Shown piece by piece: positions 35,941 through 44,165 of a stretch of DNA of 64,000 nucleotides. Positions within the stretch are counted from its first letter, which is position 1. Each line of letters starts with the position of its first letter. The DNA comes from Halomonas piscis (GTDB taxonomy: Bacteria > Pseudomonadota > Gammaproteobacteria > Pseudomonadales > Halomonadaceae): the NCBI RefSeq assembly GCF_031886125.1, contig NZ_CP119391.1:1178001-1242000 (forward strand). Direction: 5' to 3'. The position numbers and the translations under genes were made by a program. The notes beneath the pieces are model-generated. The model ran no database searches. It was not told where the DNA came from and was given only the letters and a program-made list of their open reading frames with translations.

Positions 35941-36440
35941 CGGCGGCCAGTCCTCTACCCGGTGGGAGCCGGCTGGCAGGCCTGCGGCCTGCATTCGCGC
36001 ACTGAAGTGCGCTCCCACCCTGCCGCTGGGACTATGGCAATAGTTTCCCCACCCTGGTGCCGGGGGAGAGCAATAGTTTTCCACTTTGGGAATAGGTTAT
36101 GGCAATAGCCCTGGTGGCAGCAGAAGGTGGTGGGAGCTGACTTTAGTCAGCGATGGAAGTGCCGCCAGGCGGATGGCAGGCCTGCGGCCTGCATTCGCGC
36201 ACTGAAGTGCGCTCCCACCCTGCCGCTGGGGCTATGGCAATAGTTTCCCCACCCTGGTGCCGGGGGGAGAGCAATAGTTTTCCACTTTGGGAATAGGTTA
36301 TGGCAATAGCCCTGGTGGCAGCAGAAGGTGGTGGGAGCTGACTTTAGTCAGCGATGGAAGTGCCGCCAGGCGGATGGCAGGCCTGCGGCCTGCATTCGCG
36401 CACTGAAGTGCGCTCCCACCCTGATATCGAGGCTGGGGGA
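35941..36440. repeat. Tandem REP array, about 200-bp unit, 2.5 copies
   Basis: The hairpin GCAGGCCTGCGGCCTGC occurs at 35976, 36176 and 36377 (spacing 200 and 201). Each is followed by GCGCACTGAAGTGCGC and CTCCCACC, and two of the three are preceded by GGTGGGAGCTGACTTTAGTCAGC. Between copies lie ATAGTTTTCCACTTTGGGAA and similar shared stretches. The three inner hairpins are framed by a GGTGGGAGC/GCTCCCACC outer pair. The array fills the gap before cysD; no gene is seen in it. Confidence 0.85.
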
Positions 36441-36558
36441 ACAGTTTCCCCACACTGCCGCCGGGGCTGGGGCAATAATTTTCTATCCCGGTGCTGGGGC
36501 AATAGCCCTGGTGTAGCAGACTGCGAAGAACGCTTTATCAATCAAGGAAATCCATGAC

Positions 36559-37461
36559 ATGACATCGCTGACCCACTTACAACGGCTGGAAGCCGAAAGC
36601 ATCCAGATCATGCGGGAGGTGGTCGCCGAGACGGAAAATCCGGTGATGCTCTATTCCGTGGGCAAGGACAGCGCGGTGATGCTGCACCTGGCACGCAAGG
36701 CCTTCGCCCCGGCGCCGCCGCCGTTTCCGCTGCTGCACGTGGATACGCGCTACAAGTTCCGCGCCATGTACGAGTTTCGCGACCGGATGGCCAGGGAAAG
36801 CGGCATGGAGCTGCTGGTCCACGTCAACCCCGAGGGCATCGAGAAGGACATCAACCCCTTTACCCACGGCTCCGCCATTCACACCGACGTGATGAAGACC
36901 GAAGGCCTCAAGCAGGCGCTGGACAAGTACGGGTTTGACGCCGCGTTTGGCGGCGCCCGGCGCGACGAGGAAAAGTCGCGCGCCAAGGAGCGGGTATTTT
37001 CCTTTCGCACCGCGCAGCACCGCTGGGATCCCAAAAACCAGCGCCCGGAGCTGTGGAAACTGTTCAACACGCGCCGCCACCAGGGCGAGTCGATCCGCGT
37101 GTTTCCGCTATCCAACTGGACGGAGCTGGATATCTGGCAGTATATCCACCTGCAGGGCATTCCCATCGTGCCGCTTTACTATTCCGCCGAGCGACCGGTG
37201 GTGGAACGCGACGGCACGCTGATCATGGTGGACGACGAACGCCTGCCGCTGGAGCCCGGCGAAGTGCCCATGATGCGCAAGGTGCGCTTTCGCACCCTGG
37301 GCTGCTATCCGCTAACCGGAGCGATCGAGTCCGACGCCGATACGCTGCCGGCCATCATTCAGGAAATGCTGCTCACCCATACGTCAGAACGCCAGGGCCG
37401 CGTGATTGATAACGACAGCGCCGCGTCCATGGAGAAGAAAAAGCAAGAGGGGTATTTCTAA
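36559..37461 (+). CDS. cysD: Sulfate adenylyltransferase subunit 2
   Basis: A 300-residue CysD with the PP-loop [19 protein letters not shown] and the family segments [25 protein letters not shown] and [18 protein letters not shown]. With CysN it makes adenylyl sulfate from ATP and sulfate. AAGGAAAT lies upstream of the ATG. Its TAA overlaps the ATG of cysNC by one base, ensuring coupled synthesis of the two subunits. Confidence 0.97.
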   Translation: MTSLTHLQRLEAESIQIMREVVAETENPVMLYSVGKDSAVMLHLARKAFAPAPPPFPLLHVDTRYKFRAMYEFRDRMARESGMELLVHVNPEGIEKDINPFTHGSAIHTDVMKTEGLKQALDKYGFDAAFGGARRDEEKSRAKERVFSFRTAQHRWDPKNQRPELWKLFNTRRHQGESIRVFPLSNWTELDIWQYIHLQGIPIVPLYYSAERPVVERDGTLIMVDDERLPLEPGEVPMMRKVRFRTLGCYPLTGAIESDADTLPAIIQEMLLTHTSERQGRVIDNDSAASMEKKKQEGYF

Positions 37462-39365
37462 TGGCGCATGCATCCAACTTGATCGCCGACGATATCGATC
37501 AGTACCTGAAGGCCCACGAGCACAAGGGCCTGTTGCGATTTATTACCTGCGGCAGCGTGGACGACGGCAAGAGTACGCTGATCGGCCGGCTGCTTTTTGA
37601 GTCCAAACTGCTGTTTGAAGACCAGCTGGCTTCCATCGAGGCGGATTCCCGCAAGTTCGGCACCCAGGGCGACGAGCTGGACCTGGCGCTGCTGGTCGAC
37701 GGCCTGGCCGCCGAGCGCGAGCAGGGCATCACCATCGATGTCGCCTACCGGTTTTTCTCCACCGACAAGCGCAAGTTCATCGTCGCCGACACCCCGGGGC
37801 ACGAGCAGTACACCCGCAACATGGTGACCGGCGCCTCGACCGCCGACGCGGCGATTCTAATGGTCGACGCCCGCTACGGCATCCAGACCCAGACCCGGCG
37901 CCACAGCTTTTTGATGGCGCTGATGGGAATGCGCCACGTGGCGGTGGCGATCAACAAGATGGACCTGGTGGACTACGCCGAAGAGCGCTATAACGCCATC
38001 GTCGACGAGTATCGCGCCTTTGCCGAGCAGCTGGGGCTCGAGAACATCACCTTTATTCCGCTGTCGGCGCTCAAGGGCGACAACATCACCGAGCAAAGCG
38101 CCAACATGCCCTGGTACCACGGCACCACGCTGATGGGCTACCTGGAAACCGTCGAGATCGAGGACGAAGCGCTGCAGCAGGCGCCGCTGCGCATGCCGGT
38201 ACAGTGGGTCAACCGCCCCGACCTGGATTTTCGCGGCTTCAGCGGCATGATTACCAGCGGGCTGGTAAGGCCCGGCGACGCCATTCGCGTTCAGCCCTCG
38301 GGCAGCGGCAGCCGGGTGTCGCGGATTTATACCTTCGACGGCGACCTGGACGAAGCGGTAGCCGGGCAGTCGGTGACGCTGCTGCTGGAAGACGAAATCG
38401 ACATTTCCCGCGGGGACGTGATTTCCGGGGTGGATCAGCCGGCTCACACCGCCGACCAGTTTGAAACCACCCTGGTATGGATGCACGACGAGCCGCTGCT
38501 GCCCGGCCGGCCCTACCTGATGAAGCTGGGCACCCAGCTGGTGTCGGCCACCGTGACCGACATCAAGTACCAGATCAACGTCAACACCCTGGAGCACGCG
38601 GCGGGCAAGCAGCTGGAGCTGAACGGCATCGGCGTGTGCACCCTGAGCGTGAATAAAGCGGTTGCCTTCGACGCCTTCGAGCAGAGCCAGGATACCGGCG
38701 GCTTTATTCTCATCGACCGAATGACGAATAATACCGTGGGCGCGGGCATGCTGCATTTTGCCCTGCGGCGCAGCGATAACATCCACATGCAGCACGTGGA
38801 CATCAACAAGCAGGCGCGCGCGAGCGCCAAGCACCAGAAGCCGGCGGTGCTCTGGTTTACCGGACTGTCGGGGGCGGGCAAGTCGAGCATTGCCAACCTC
38901 GTGGAAAAGCGGCTTTACGCCCAGGGGCAGCATACCTATCTGCTGGACGGCGATAACGTGCGCCACGGCCTTAACCGCGACCTGGGCTTCACCGATGTCG
39001 ACCGCGTGGAAAATATCCGCCGGGTCGCCGAAGTGGGCAAGCTGATGGTGGATGCGGGGCTGATCGTGCTGTCGGCGTTTATCTCGCCGTTTCGCGATGA
39101 GCGCCAGCTGGCGCGGGACTTGCTTGACGACGGCGAATTTATCGAGATACACGTGGACGTGCCTCTGGACGTCGCCGAGTCCCGGGATCCCAAGGGGCTG
39201 TATCTCAAGGCCCGCCGCGGCGAGCTGAAGAACTTTACCGGCATCGACTCGGACTACGAGGCGCCGGAGGCGCCGGAAATTCACCTGCCCACCGCCGGCA
39301 TGAGCGAAGAAGAAGCGGCCGACGCCGTGATCGCCGTGCTGCGCGAGCGTGATCTGATACGCTAG
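37461..39365 (+). CDS. cysNC: Bifunctional sulfate adenylyltransferase subunit 1 / adenylylsulfate kinase
   Basis: A 634-residue fusion. Residues 1-440 are CysN, an EF-Tu-like GTPase ([37 protein letters not shown]). Residues 455-634 are CysC, APS kinase, with [21 protein letters not shown] and [16 protein letters not shown]. It drives sulfate activation with GTP and phosphorylates APS to PAPS. The stop codon TAG is part of the CTAG duplicated by the IS5 insertion, so the protein is unaltered. It forms an operon with cysD, and originally with cysQ. Confidence 0.96.
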   Translation: MAHASNLIADDIDQYLKAHEHKGLLRFITCGSVDDGKSTLIGRLLFESKLLFEDQLASIEADSRKFGTQGDELDLALLVDGLAAEREQGITIDVAYRFFSTDKRKFIVADTPGHEQYTRNMVTGASTADAAILMVDARYGIQTQTRRHSFLMALMGMRHVAVAINKMDLVDYAEERYNAIVDEYRAFAEQLGLENITFIPLSALKGDNITEQSANMPWYHGTTLMGYLETVEIEDEALQQAPLRMPVQWVNRPDLDFRGFSGMITSGLVRPGDAIRVQPSGSGSRVSRIYTFDGDLDEAVAGQSVTLLLEDEIDISRGDVISGVDQPAHTADQFETTLVWMHDEPLLPGRPYLMKLGTQLVSATVTDIKYQINVNTLEHAAGKQLELNGIGVCTLSVNKAVAFDAFEQSQDTGGFILIDRMTNNTVGAGMLHFALRRSDNIHMQHVDINKQARASAKHQKPAVLWFTGLSGAGKSSIANLVEKRLYAQGQHTYLLDGDNVRHGLNRDLGFTDVDRVENIRRVAEVGKLMVDAGLIVLSAFISPFRDERQLARDLLDDGEFIEIHVDVPLDVAESRDPKGLYLKARRGELKNFTGIDSDYEAPEAPEIHLPTAGMSEEEAADAVIAVLRERDLIR

Positions 39366-40220
39366 GGTCTGTTGACGTTTCATGGCAGGGGTATTGGCAG
39401 GATAGGGGCAAGCTCACAGAATAAAGGTTCCTAAGCCAACAAACTGCAAGCCTGCCATGCCCCGACAAATGCTCACGGATGAACACTGGCCGAAGCTGAA
39501 ATCTATCCTGCTTCAACAAGGTATTTATGACAAGACCGATCTGCGTACCACGGTGGAAGGCATCCTTTATCGGATGCGAACCGGCTGCCCGTGGCGGGAC
39601 CTACCGGAGGCGTTTGGCCCCTGGAACACGGTCTACAAGCGCTTCAACGCCTGGTCAGCGAGTGGAAAGCTGATGAGGATTTTCATCTCTCTGGTGGAAG
39701 ATCCTGATGTCGAGTGGCTATTTATTGATGGTTCCTACGTCAAGGCTCACCAAGATAGCACTGGGGCTGCCACGGAAGATGCAGAAGCCATTGGCAAAAG
39801 TCGTGCAGGCAATACCAGCAAGATCCACTTGGCCGTGGATGCTTATGGGTTGCCGATCGCCTTCAGAATAACCGGGGGTGAAGTGCACGACAGCACGGAA
39901 GCCCAGGCATTGATTGACGGTTTGCCGGCAGGTGACGCGCTGGTGGCTGACAAAGGCTATGACAGTGAACGTATCCGTGAGCAGGTCGAAGCCAAAGGAA
40001 TGGCTGCCGTCATTCCACGCAGGCGTAACTCGAAAAAAGGAAATGCCAATCTGGACAGAGGGTTATATCGCTACCGGCATCTGGTTGAGAATGCCTTTGC
40101 TCGATTGAAACCGTATCGCGCCATTGCGACGCGCTACGATAAGCTCAAACGAAATTACGAAAGCATGGTGGCCTTGGCATGCGGCTTTTTATGGCTACCA
40201 ATGTGAAACGTCAACAGGCC
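39366..40220. mobile_element. IS5-family insertion sequence, 855 bp
   Basis: Terminal repeats GGTCTGTTGACGTTTCA (left) and GGCCTGTTGACGTTTCA (right, reverse complement). The four-base target CTAG is duplicated at 39362-39365 and 40221-40224. The element sits exactly on the cysNC stop codon and about 20 bases before the candidate omega RNA of iscB. One intact transposase gene reads toward iscB. Confidence 0.93.
39457..40206 (+). CDS. IS5-family transposase
   Basis: A 249-residue single-frame DDE transposase with the N-terminal DUF4096-type domain (LTDEHWPKLKSILLQQGIY, RTGCPWRDLPEAFGPWNTVYKRF). Catalytic residues are seen in LFIDGSYVKAHQD, ALVADKGYDSERIR and YRHLVENAFARLKPYRAIATRYDKL. It appears intact. 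Reading outward on the plus strand it could drive transcription into the iscB locus. Confidence 0.93.
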   Translation: MPRQMLTDEHWPKLKSILLQQGIYDKTDLRTTVEGILYRMRTGCPWRDLPEAFGPWNTVYKRFNAWSASGKLMRIFISLVEDPDVEWLFIDGSYVKAHQDSTGAATEDAEAIGKSRAGNTSKIHLAVDAYGLPIAFRITGGEVHDSTEAQALIDGLPAGDALVADKGYDSERIREQVEAKGMAAVIPRRRNSKKGNANLDRGLYRYRHLVENAFARLKPYRAIATRYDKLKRNYESMVALACGFLWLPM

Positions 40221-40237
40221 CTAGTCAGTAGAAGAAG

Positions 40238-40609
40238 CAAAAAGCCCCGCAAGGGGGACAACGCAACTGCCGTCGGCGAAGGACAATGCCGGCGGATTCG
40301 GGGACCTGACGAGGCATCTGACGTCAGCTACCTTTCCCTGAAGGGAGAGGCTTGTGAAAGCAAGCCCGGCTGACCAGGGAAAGCGGTAGTCAACCCGCTA
40401 CGTTGGTAACAGGTCGCCAAGACCCACCCCGCCGTGCTTCCTCAGCGGCGGGCTCTGGAAGGTCAGGATCATGCTGGCGCAAGGTAAAACGCCGAAGGTC
40501 TTGATCGCTGCCGCCAGGCAGGAGCCGGTTATCGACATTCCCGAGGGGAGACGGATCGAATGATCCGCGACACCAGGCCCGTAAGGGCATTAATACAGGA
40601 GAAAATCGC
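40238..40609 (+). ncRNA. Candidate IscB omega RNA (HEARO RNA)
   Basis: A 370-base non-coding stretch directly upstream of iscB, rich in hairpins: CCCCGCAAGGGG, GGCTTGTGAAAGCAAGCC, CCGCCG...CGGCGG around 40427-40452, TCCCTGAAGGGA, GGATCGAATGATCC and GCCCGTAAGGGC. IscB proteins work with such an RNA, whose 5' end supplies a short guide copied from the sequence beside the element. By position the guide would lie at about 40221-40240, right after the IS5 copy. The fold is my reading; the exact ends are unknown. Confidence 0.75.
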
Positions 40610-41977
40610 ATGGCGGTTTTCGTATTGGACAAACAGAAACGGCCCCTGATGCCGTGCAGCGAGAAGCGCGCCCGGTTGTTGCGGGAACGCGGTCGCGCTG
40701 TGGTGCATAAGCGCTATCCGTTCACGATCCGGCTCAAGGATCGGGTGGAGGGTGACACCCAGCCGCTGCGACTCGGCATCGACCCCGGCAGCAAGACCAC
40801 CGGGCTGGCGTTAGTGCGCGAGGATGCCGAGGATCGTCACCTGCTGTGCCTGATCGAGCTTGTCCATCGTGGCTTTCAGATTCGCAAGGCGCTGGAGCAG
40901 CGCCGAGCCTTTCGTCGCCGTCGTCGCCGTCAGAACCTGCGCTACCGGGCGCCACGCTTCAACAACCGCACCCGACCCAAGGGCTGGCTGGCTCCCAGCC
41001 TGCAGCACCGTGTCGATACCATCACGGCTTGGGTGAACCGGCTGACTCGTCTGGCGCCGGTCACTGCCATCAGTCAGGAGCTGGTGCGCTTCGATACGCA
41101 GAAGCTGGACAACCCGGAGATCAGCGGTGTCGAGTACCAGCAGGGCTCGCTGCTCGGCTACGAGGTGCGCGAATACCTGCTGGAAAAGTGGGGGCGCGAG
41201 TGCGCCTACTGTGGTGATACCGACACCCCACTGGACGTCGAGCATGTGGTACCTCGTGCTCACGGTGGCTCGCACCGCGTCAGTAACCTGACGCTGGCCT
41301 GCCACGCCTGCAACCAGGGCAAGGGCAACGGCACGCTGGACACTTTCTTCACCACCGACAAGGGGCTCAAGAAGCGACTCAAGGCTAACAACCTGTCGGC
41401 GGATGCTCGACAGGAGCGCGTGCAACGTGAGCTCAAGCGCCCGTTGCGGGATGCCAGCGCCGTCAACGCGACCCGTTGGGTGCTGTTCGGTGCTCTCAAG
41501 GCCACCGGTCTGCCGGTGACAGCAGGTAGCGGCGGGCGCACCAAGTACAACCGCCAGCGCCTCGGCATTCCCAAGACCCATGCCCTGGACGCCGCCTGCG
41601 TCGGCCCAATGGACGCCCTGCACCATTGGCAGGTGCCGACGCTGACGATCAAGGCCACCGGACGCGGCAGCTATCAACGCACCCGATTGACCCGGCACGG
41701 TTTCCCGCGTGGCTATCTGATGCGGCAGAAGCAGGTGCACGGTTTTCAGACCGGCGACATGGTGAAAGCCATCGTGCCCACCGGCAAGAAGGCCGGCATC
41801 CATACGGGCCGTGTCGCTGTGCGTAAAACAGGCAGCTTCAACATTCAGACCGAGCAGGGGGCAGTGCAAGGCATCTCGCACAAGCACTGCTTGCTGATCC
41901 AACGCGGTGATGGCTACGGCTACCGCCTCACCTCATCCATTCAACCAAAGGGAGGAGCGGGGCAGACGGTGGCGTAA
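40610..41977 (+). CDS. iscB: IscB RNA-guided nuclease (RuvC-HNH, Cas9 ancestor family)
   Basis: A 455-residue IscB. Domains in order: PLMP domain (VFVLDKQKRPLMPCSEKRARLL, residues 3-50), RuvC-I (LRLGIDPGSKTTGLAL), arginine-rich bridge helix (EQRRAFRRRRRRQNLRYR), RuvC-II (ISQELVRFDTQKL), HNH (CAYCG, LDVEHVVPRAHGG, SNLTLACHACNQGKGN; about residues 200-245), RuvC-III (PKTHALDAACVG), and a basic C-terminal domain. All catalytic motifs look intact. AGGAG precedes the ATG. It sits between cysNC and cysQ with no TnpA gene, as is usual for iscB, with a structured RNA region before it. Confidence 0.95.
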   Translation: MAVFVLDKQKRPLMPCSEKRARLLRERGRAVVHKRYPFTIRLKDRVEGDTQPLRLGIDPGSKTTGLALVREDAEDRHLLCLIELVHRGFQIRKALEQRRAFRRRRRRQNLRYRAPRFNNRTRPKGWLAPSLQHRVDTITAWVNRLTRLAPVTAISQELVRFDTQKLDNPEISGVEYQQGSLLGYEVREYLLEKWGRECAYCGDTDTPLDVEHVVPRAHGGSHRVSNLTLACHACNQGKGNGTLDTFFTTDKGLKKRLKANNLSADARQERVQRELKRPLRDASAVNATRWVLFGALKATGLPVTAGSGGRTKYNRQRLGIPKTHALDAACVGPMDALHHWQVPTLTIKATGRGSYQRTRLTRHGFPRGYLMRQKQVHGFQTGDMVKAIVPTGKKAGIHTGRVAVRKTGSFNIQTEQGAVQGISHKHCLLIQRGDGYGYRLTSSIQPKGGAGQTVA

Positions 41978-41979
41978 CA

Positions 41980-42030
41980 GGTCGCCCTGCGGGCGACGCG
42001 CTATCCCTCCCGGCACTGAAAATACCGGGT
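41980..42030 (+). other. Hairpins after iscB, probable right end of the iscB element
   Basis: GTCGCCCTGCGGGCGAC (41982-41998) is a perfect hairpin; CCCGGCACTGAAAATACCGGG follows. They lie between the iscB stop and cysQ. IS200/IS605-type elements end in such subterminal hairpins, so this may be the element's right end. Neither hairpin has a clear U-run, so a terminator is less likely. Confidence 0.4.
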
Positions 42031-42047
42031 ATCCCGCGCAAAATCTG

Positions 42048-42821
42048 ATGAAGATAGTAGACCAGAGATTGCTGGAGTCGGTTGAAGCCATTGCCCGCCG
42101 GGCAGGCAACGCCATCATGGATATCTACGCGCGCGACTTCAGCGTGGAAGAAAAGGACGACAAAAGCCCGCTGACCGAAGCAGACAAGGCAGCGCACGAC
42201 ATCATTGTCCGGGAGCTGGCCGAGCGGCAGGACGGCATTCCCGTGCTTTCCGAGGAGGACGTGGACGGCTTTGCCGGGCCGGACGCCAAGGGCCGCTACT
42301 GGCTGGTGGACCCGCTGGACGGCACCAAGGAGTTCATCAAGCGTAACGGCGAGTTTACCGTGAACATCGCGCTGGTTACCCAGGGGCGCGTGGTGCTGGG
42401 CGTGGTGGTAGCGCCGGCGCTGCAGGTCGCCTACGCGGCCGCGCTGGGGCTGGGCGCGTATAAAAGAAAAGCCGACGGCACGCGCCAGCGTATTCATGCC
42501 GCGACCAAGCCGGCCCCCGGCGAGACCTGGCGCGTGGTCGGCAGCCGCTCGCACCCCAGCCGGGCACTGCAGTCCTGGCTCAACAGGCTGGGCAGACACG
42601 AGATGCAGTCCATGGGCAGTTCGCTCAAGTTCTGCCTGGTGGCAGAAGGCAAGGCGGATGCCTACCCGCGCCTGGGGCCGACCTCGCTGTGGGACACCGG
42701 CGCTGCCCAGGCCGTGGTGGAGCAGGCCGGCGGCAGCGTCGCCCAGCTGGACGGCACGCCGCTCAACTACGCCAACCCCGAGCAGACGCTGAACCCGCAC
42801 TTTGTGGTCTGGGGGCGGTAG
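42048..42821 (+). CDS. cysQ: 3'(2'),5'-bisphosphate nucleotidase
   Basis: A 257-residue CysQ of the inositol monophosphatase fold. Metal-binding motifs are in place: LSEEDVDG, LVDPLDGTKEFIKRNGEFTVNIALV and LWDTGAAQAVVEQAGG. It hydrolyses PAP, the by-product of PAPS-dependent reduction or sulfation, to AMP. The ATG at 42048 matches the family start; the longer frame upstream runs through the iscB element's right end. It belongs with cysD-cysNC, from which it is now separated by the IS5 and iscB insertions. Confidence 0.94.
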   Translation: MKIVDQRLLESVEAIARRAGNAIMDIYARDFSVEEKDDKSPLTEADKAAHDIIVRELAERQDGIPVLSEEDVDGFAGPDAKGRYWLVDPLDGTKEFIKRNGEFTVNIALVTQGRVVLGVVVAPALQVAYAAALGLGAYKRKADGTRQRIHAATKPAPGETWRVVGSRSHPSRALQSWLNRLGRHEMQSMGSSLKFCLVAEGKADAYPRLGPTSLWDTGAAQAVVEQAGGSVAQLDGTPLNYANPEQTLNPHFVVWGR

Positions 42822-42828
42822 AAGAGGG

Positions 42829-43590
42829 CACAGCAAGGAGATCGCCACGTCGCTTCGCTCCTCGCGACGACAGTAGTGGGAAAGAGCGCACGCCCACTAC
42901 TCCATGGCGAGTGAAGTACTTGACTCCCTGGGTCATGGCGAGCGAGGCACTTTACTTCCTGTGTCATGGCGAGCGAAGCACATTACTTCCTGTGTCATGG
43001 CGAGCGAAGCACTTTACTTCCTGTGTCATGGCGAGCGAAGCACTTTACTCCCGGCGTCATGGCGAGCGAAGCGTGGCCATCTCGGGTTTGCCTGCCAGTG
43101 GCACAGCAAGGAGATCGCCACGTCGCTTCGCTCCTCGCGACGACAGTAGTGGGACAGAGCGCACGCCCACTACTCCATGGCGAGCGAAGTACTTTACTCC
43201 CGGCGTCATGGCGAGCGAAGCGTGGCCATCTCGGGTTTGCCTGCCAGTGGCACAGCAAGGAGATCGCCACGTCGCTTCGCTCCTCGCGATGACAGTAGTG
43301 GGAAAGAAAGCACGCCCACTACTCCATGGCGAGCGAAGCACTTTACTCCCGGCGTCATGGCGAGCGAAGCGTGGCCATCTCGGGTTTGCCTGCCAGCGGC
43401 ACAGCAAGGAGATCGCCACGTCGCTTCGCTCCTGGCGATGACAGTAGTGGGAAAGAAAGCACGCCCACTACTCCATGGCGAGCGAAGCACTTTACTCCCT
43501 GTGTCATGGCGAGCGAAGCGTGGCCATCTCGGGTTTGCCTGCCAGCGGCACAGCAAGGAGATCGCCACGTCGCTTCGCTCCTGGCGATGC
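42829..43590. repeat. Tandem array of 149-bp palindromic repeats
   Basis: TGGCCATCTCGGGTTTGCC begins at 43074, 43223, 43372 and 43521, exactly 149 bases apart. Each unit holds an inverted pair: GGCGAGCGAAGCGTGGCCAT and, opposed, AGATCGCCACGTCGCTTCGC. A sub-array of about 41 bases (CTTCCTGTGTCATGGCGAGC) is repeated three times around 42935-43050. Long open frames cross the array in several phases but reflect the repeat, not genes. The family is known as a dispersed palindrome in many bacteria. No CRISPR-type spacers are present. Confidence 0.88.
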
Positions 43591-43615
43591 CGCCTGGGAG
43601 GTGGTGCGATGGTGC

Positions 43616-44134
43616 CTAGGGAATCAGGTGGTCGCTGGGCACTTCGACCGGGCGCTGCTGCTGCAGCATGTTGAGCAATACCACGGCGCGCTCGGTGCCC
43701 TTGGCGTACTGGAAGACGGCGTCCAGGCCTTTGAACGGCCCGTCGGCAAGATTGACGTGGTCGCCGGCGGCAAAGCGGCTGTGGGGGCCGTCGGCGTCGT
43801 GGGGTGCGATGGCCAGCTGCTCGACCAGGGCGTCCGGCACGGCGGCGGGTATATGGCCGAAGCTGACAATGCGTAGCACCCCCCGGGTGGAGCGGATCGG
43901 GCGCCAGTTGCTGTTGATCTGATCGAGCCGGATAAACAGATAAAACGGAAACAGCGGCTCGCACACCGCGGTCAGCTTGCCCCGCCGGCGGCGCTTGCGT
44001 TCAAGCACCGGATGGAAAATCCGATAGCCCTGGTAGGACAGATGCTCGGCGGCGCGAAAGGATTCGCCGGCCTTGCATTGAATGACGTACCAGGCGGCCT
44101 TTGGGGCGTTGGATGACCGAGTATCGTCGCACAT
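43616..44134 (-). CDS. rfaH: Transcription antiterminator RfaH
   Basis: A 172-residue NusG paralogue: N-terminal NGN domain (AAWYVIQCKAGESFRAAEHL, PLFPFYLFIRL, STRGVLRIVSFGHIPAAVPDALVEQL) and a C-terminal KOW segment (FAAGDHVNLADGPFKGLDAVFQ). RfaH binds RNA polymerase paused at ops sites and prevents Rho termination in long capsule, LPS and secretion operons. AGGAG lies upstream of the ATG. It is the last gene of the capsule operon, 31 bases after the oxoamine synthase. A perfect ops site lies at 25120-25131. Confidence 0.9.
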   Translation of the reverse strand: MCDDTRSSNAPKAAWYVIQCKAGESFRAAEHLSYQGYRIFHPVLERKRRRRGKLTAVCEPLFPFYLFIRLDQINSNWRPIRSTRGVLRIVSFGHIPAAVPDALVEQLAIAPHDADGPHSRFAAGDHVNLADGPFKGLDAVFQYAKGTERAVVLLNMLQQQRPVEVPSDHLIP

Positions 44135-44165
44135 GAGCCGTCTCCTCTCACCGTCCTTGTTGAAT

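Noticed and set aside
40390-40632. 80-codon minus-strand frame before iscB
   Set aside because: It lies in the hairpin-rich omega RNA region and has no protein-like features.
42829-43590. CRISPR-like array
   Set aside because: The regular 149-bp period is tandem duplication of whole units; there are no unique spacers, and the units are palindromic repeats.
42829-43620. Several long overlapping open frames in the array
   Set aside because: They encode the same low-complexity peptides in different frames (ARSEATWRSP-like), the known by-product of this repeat family.
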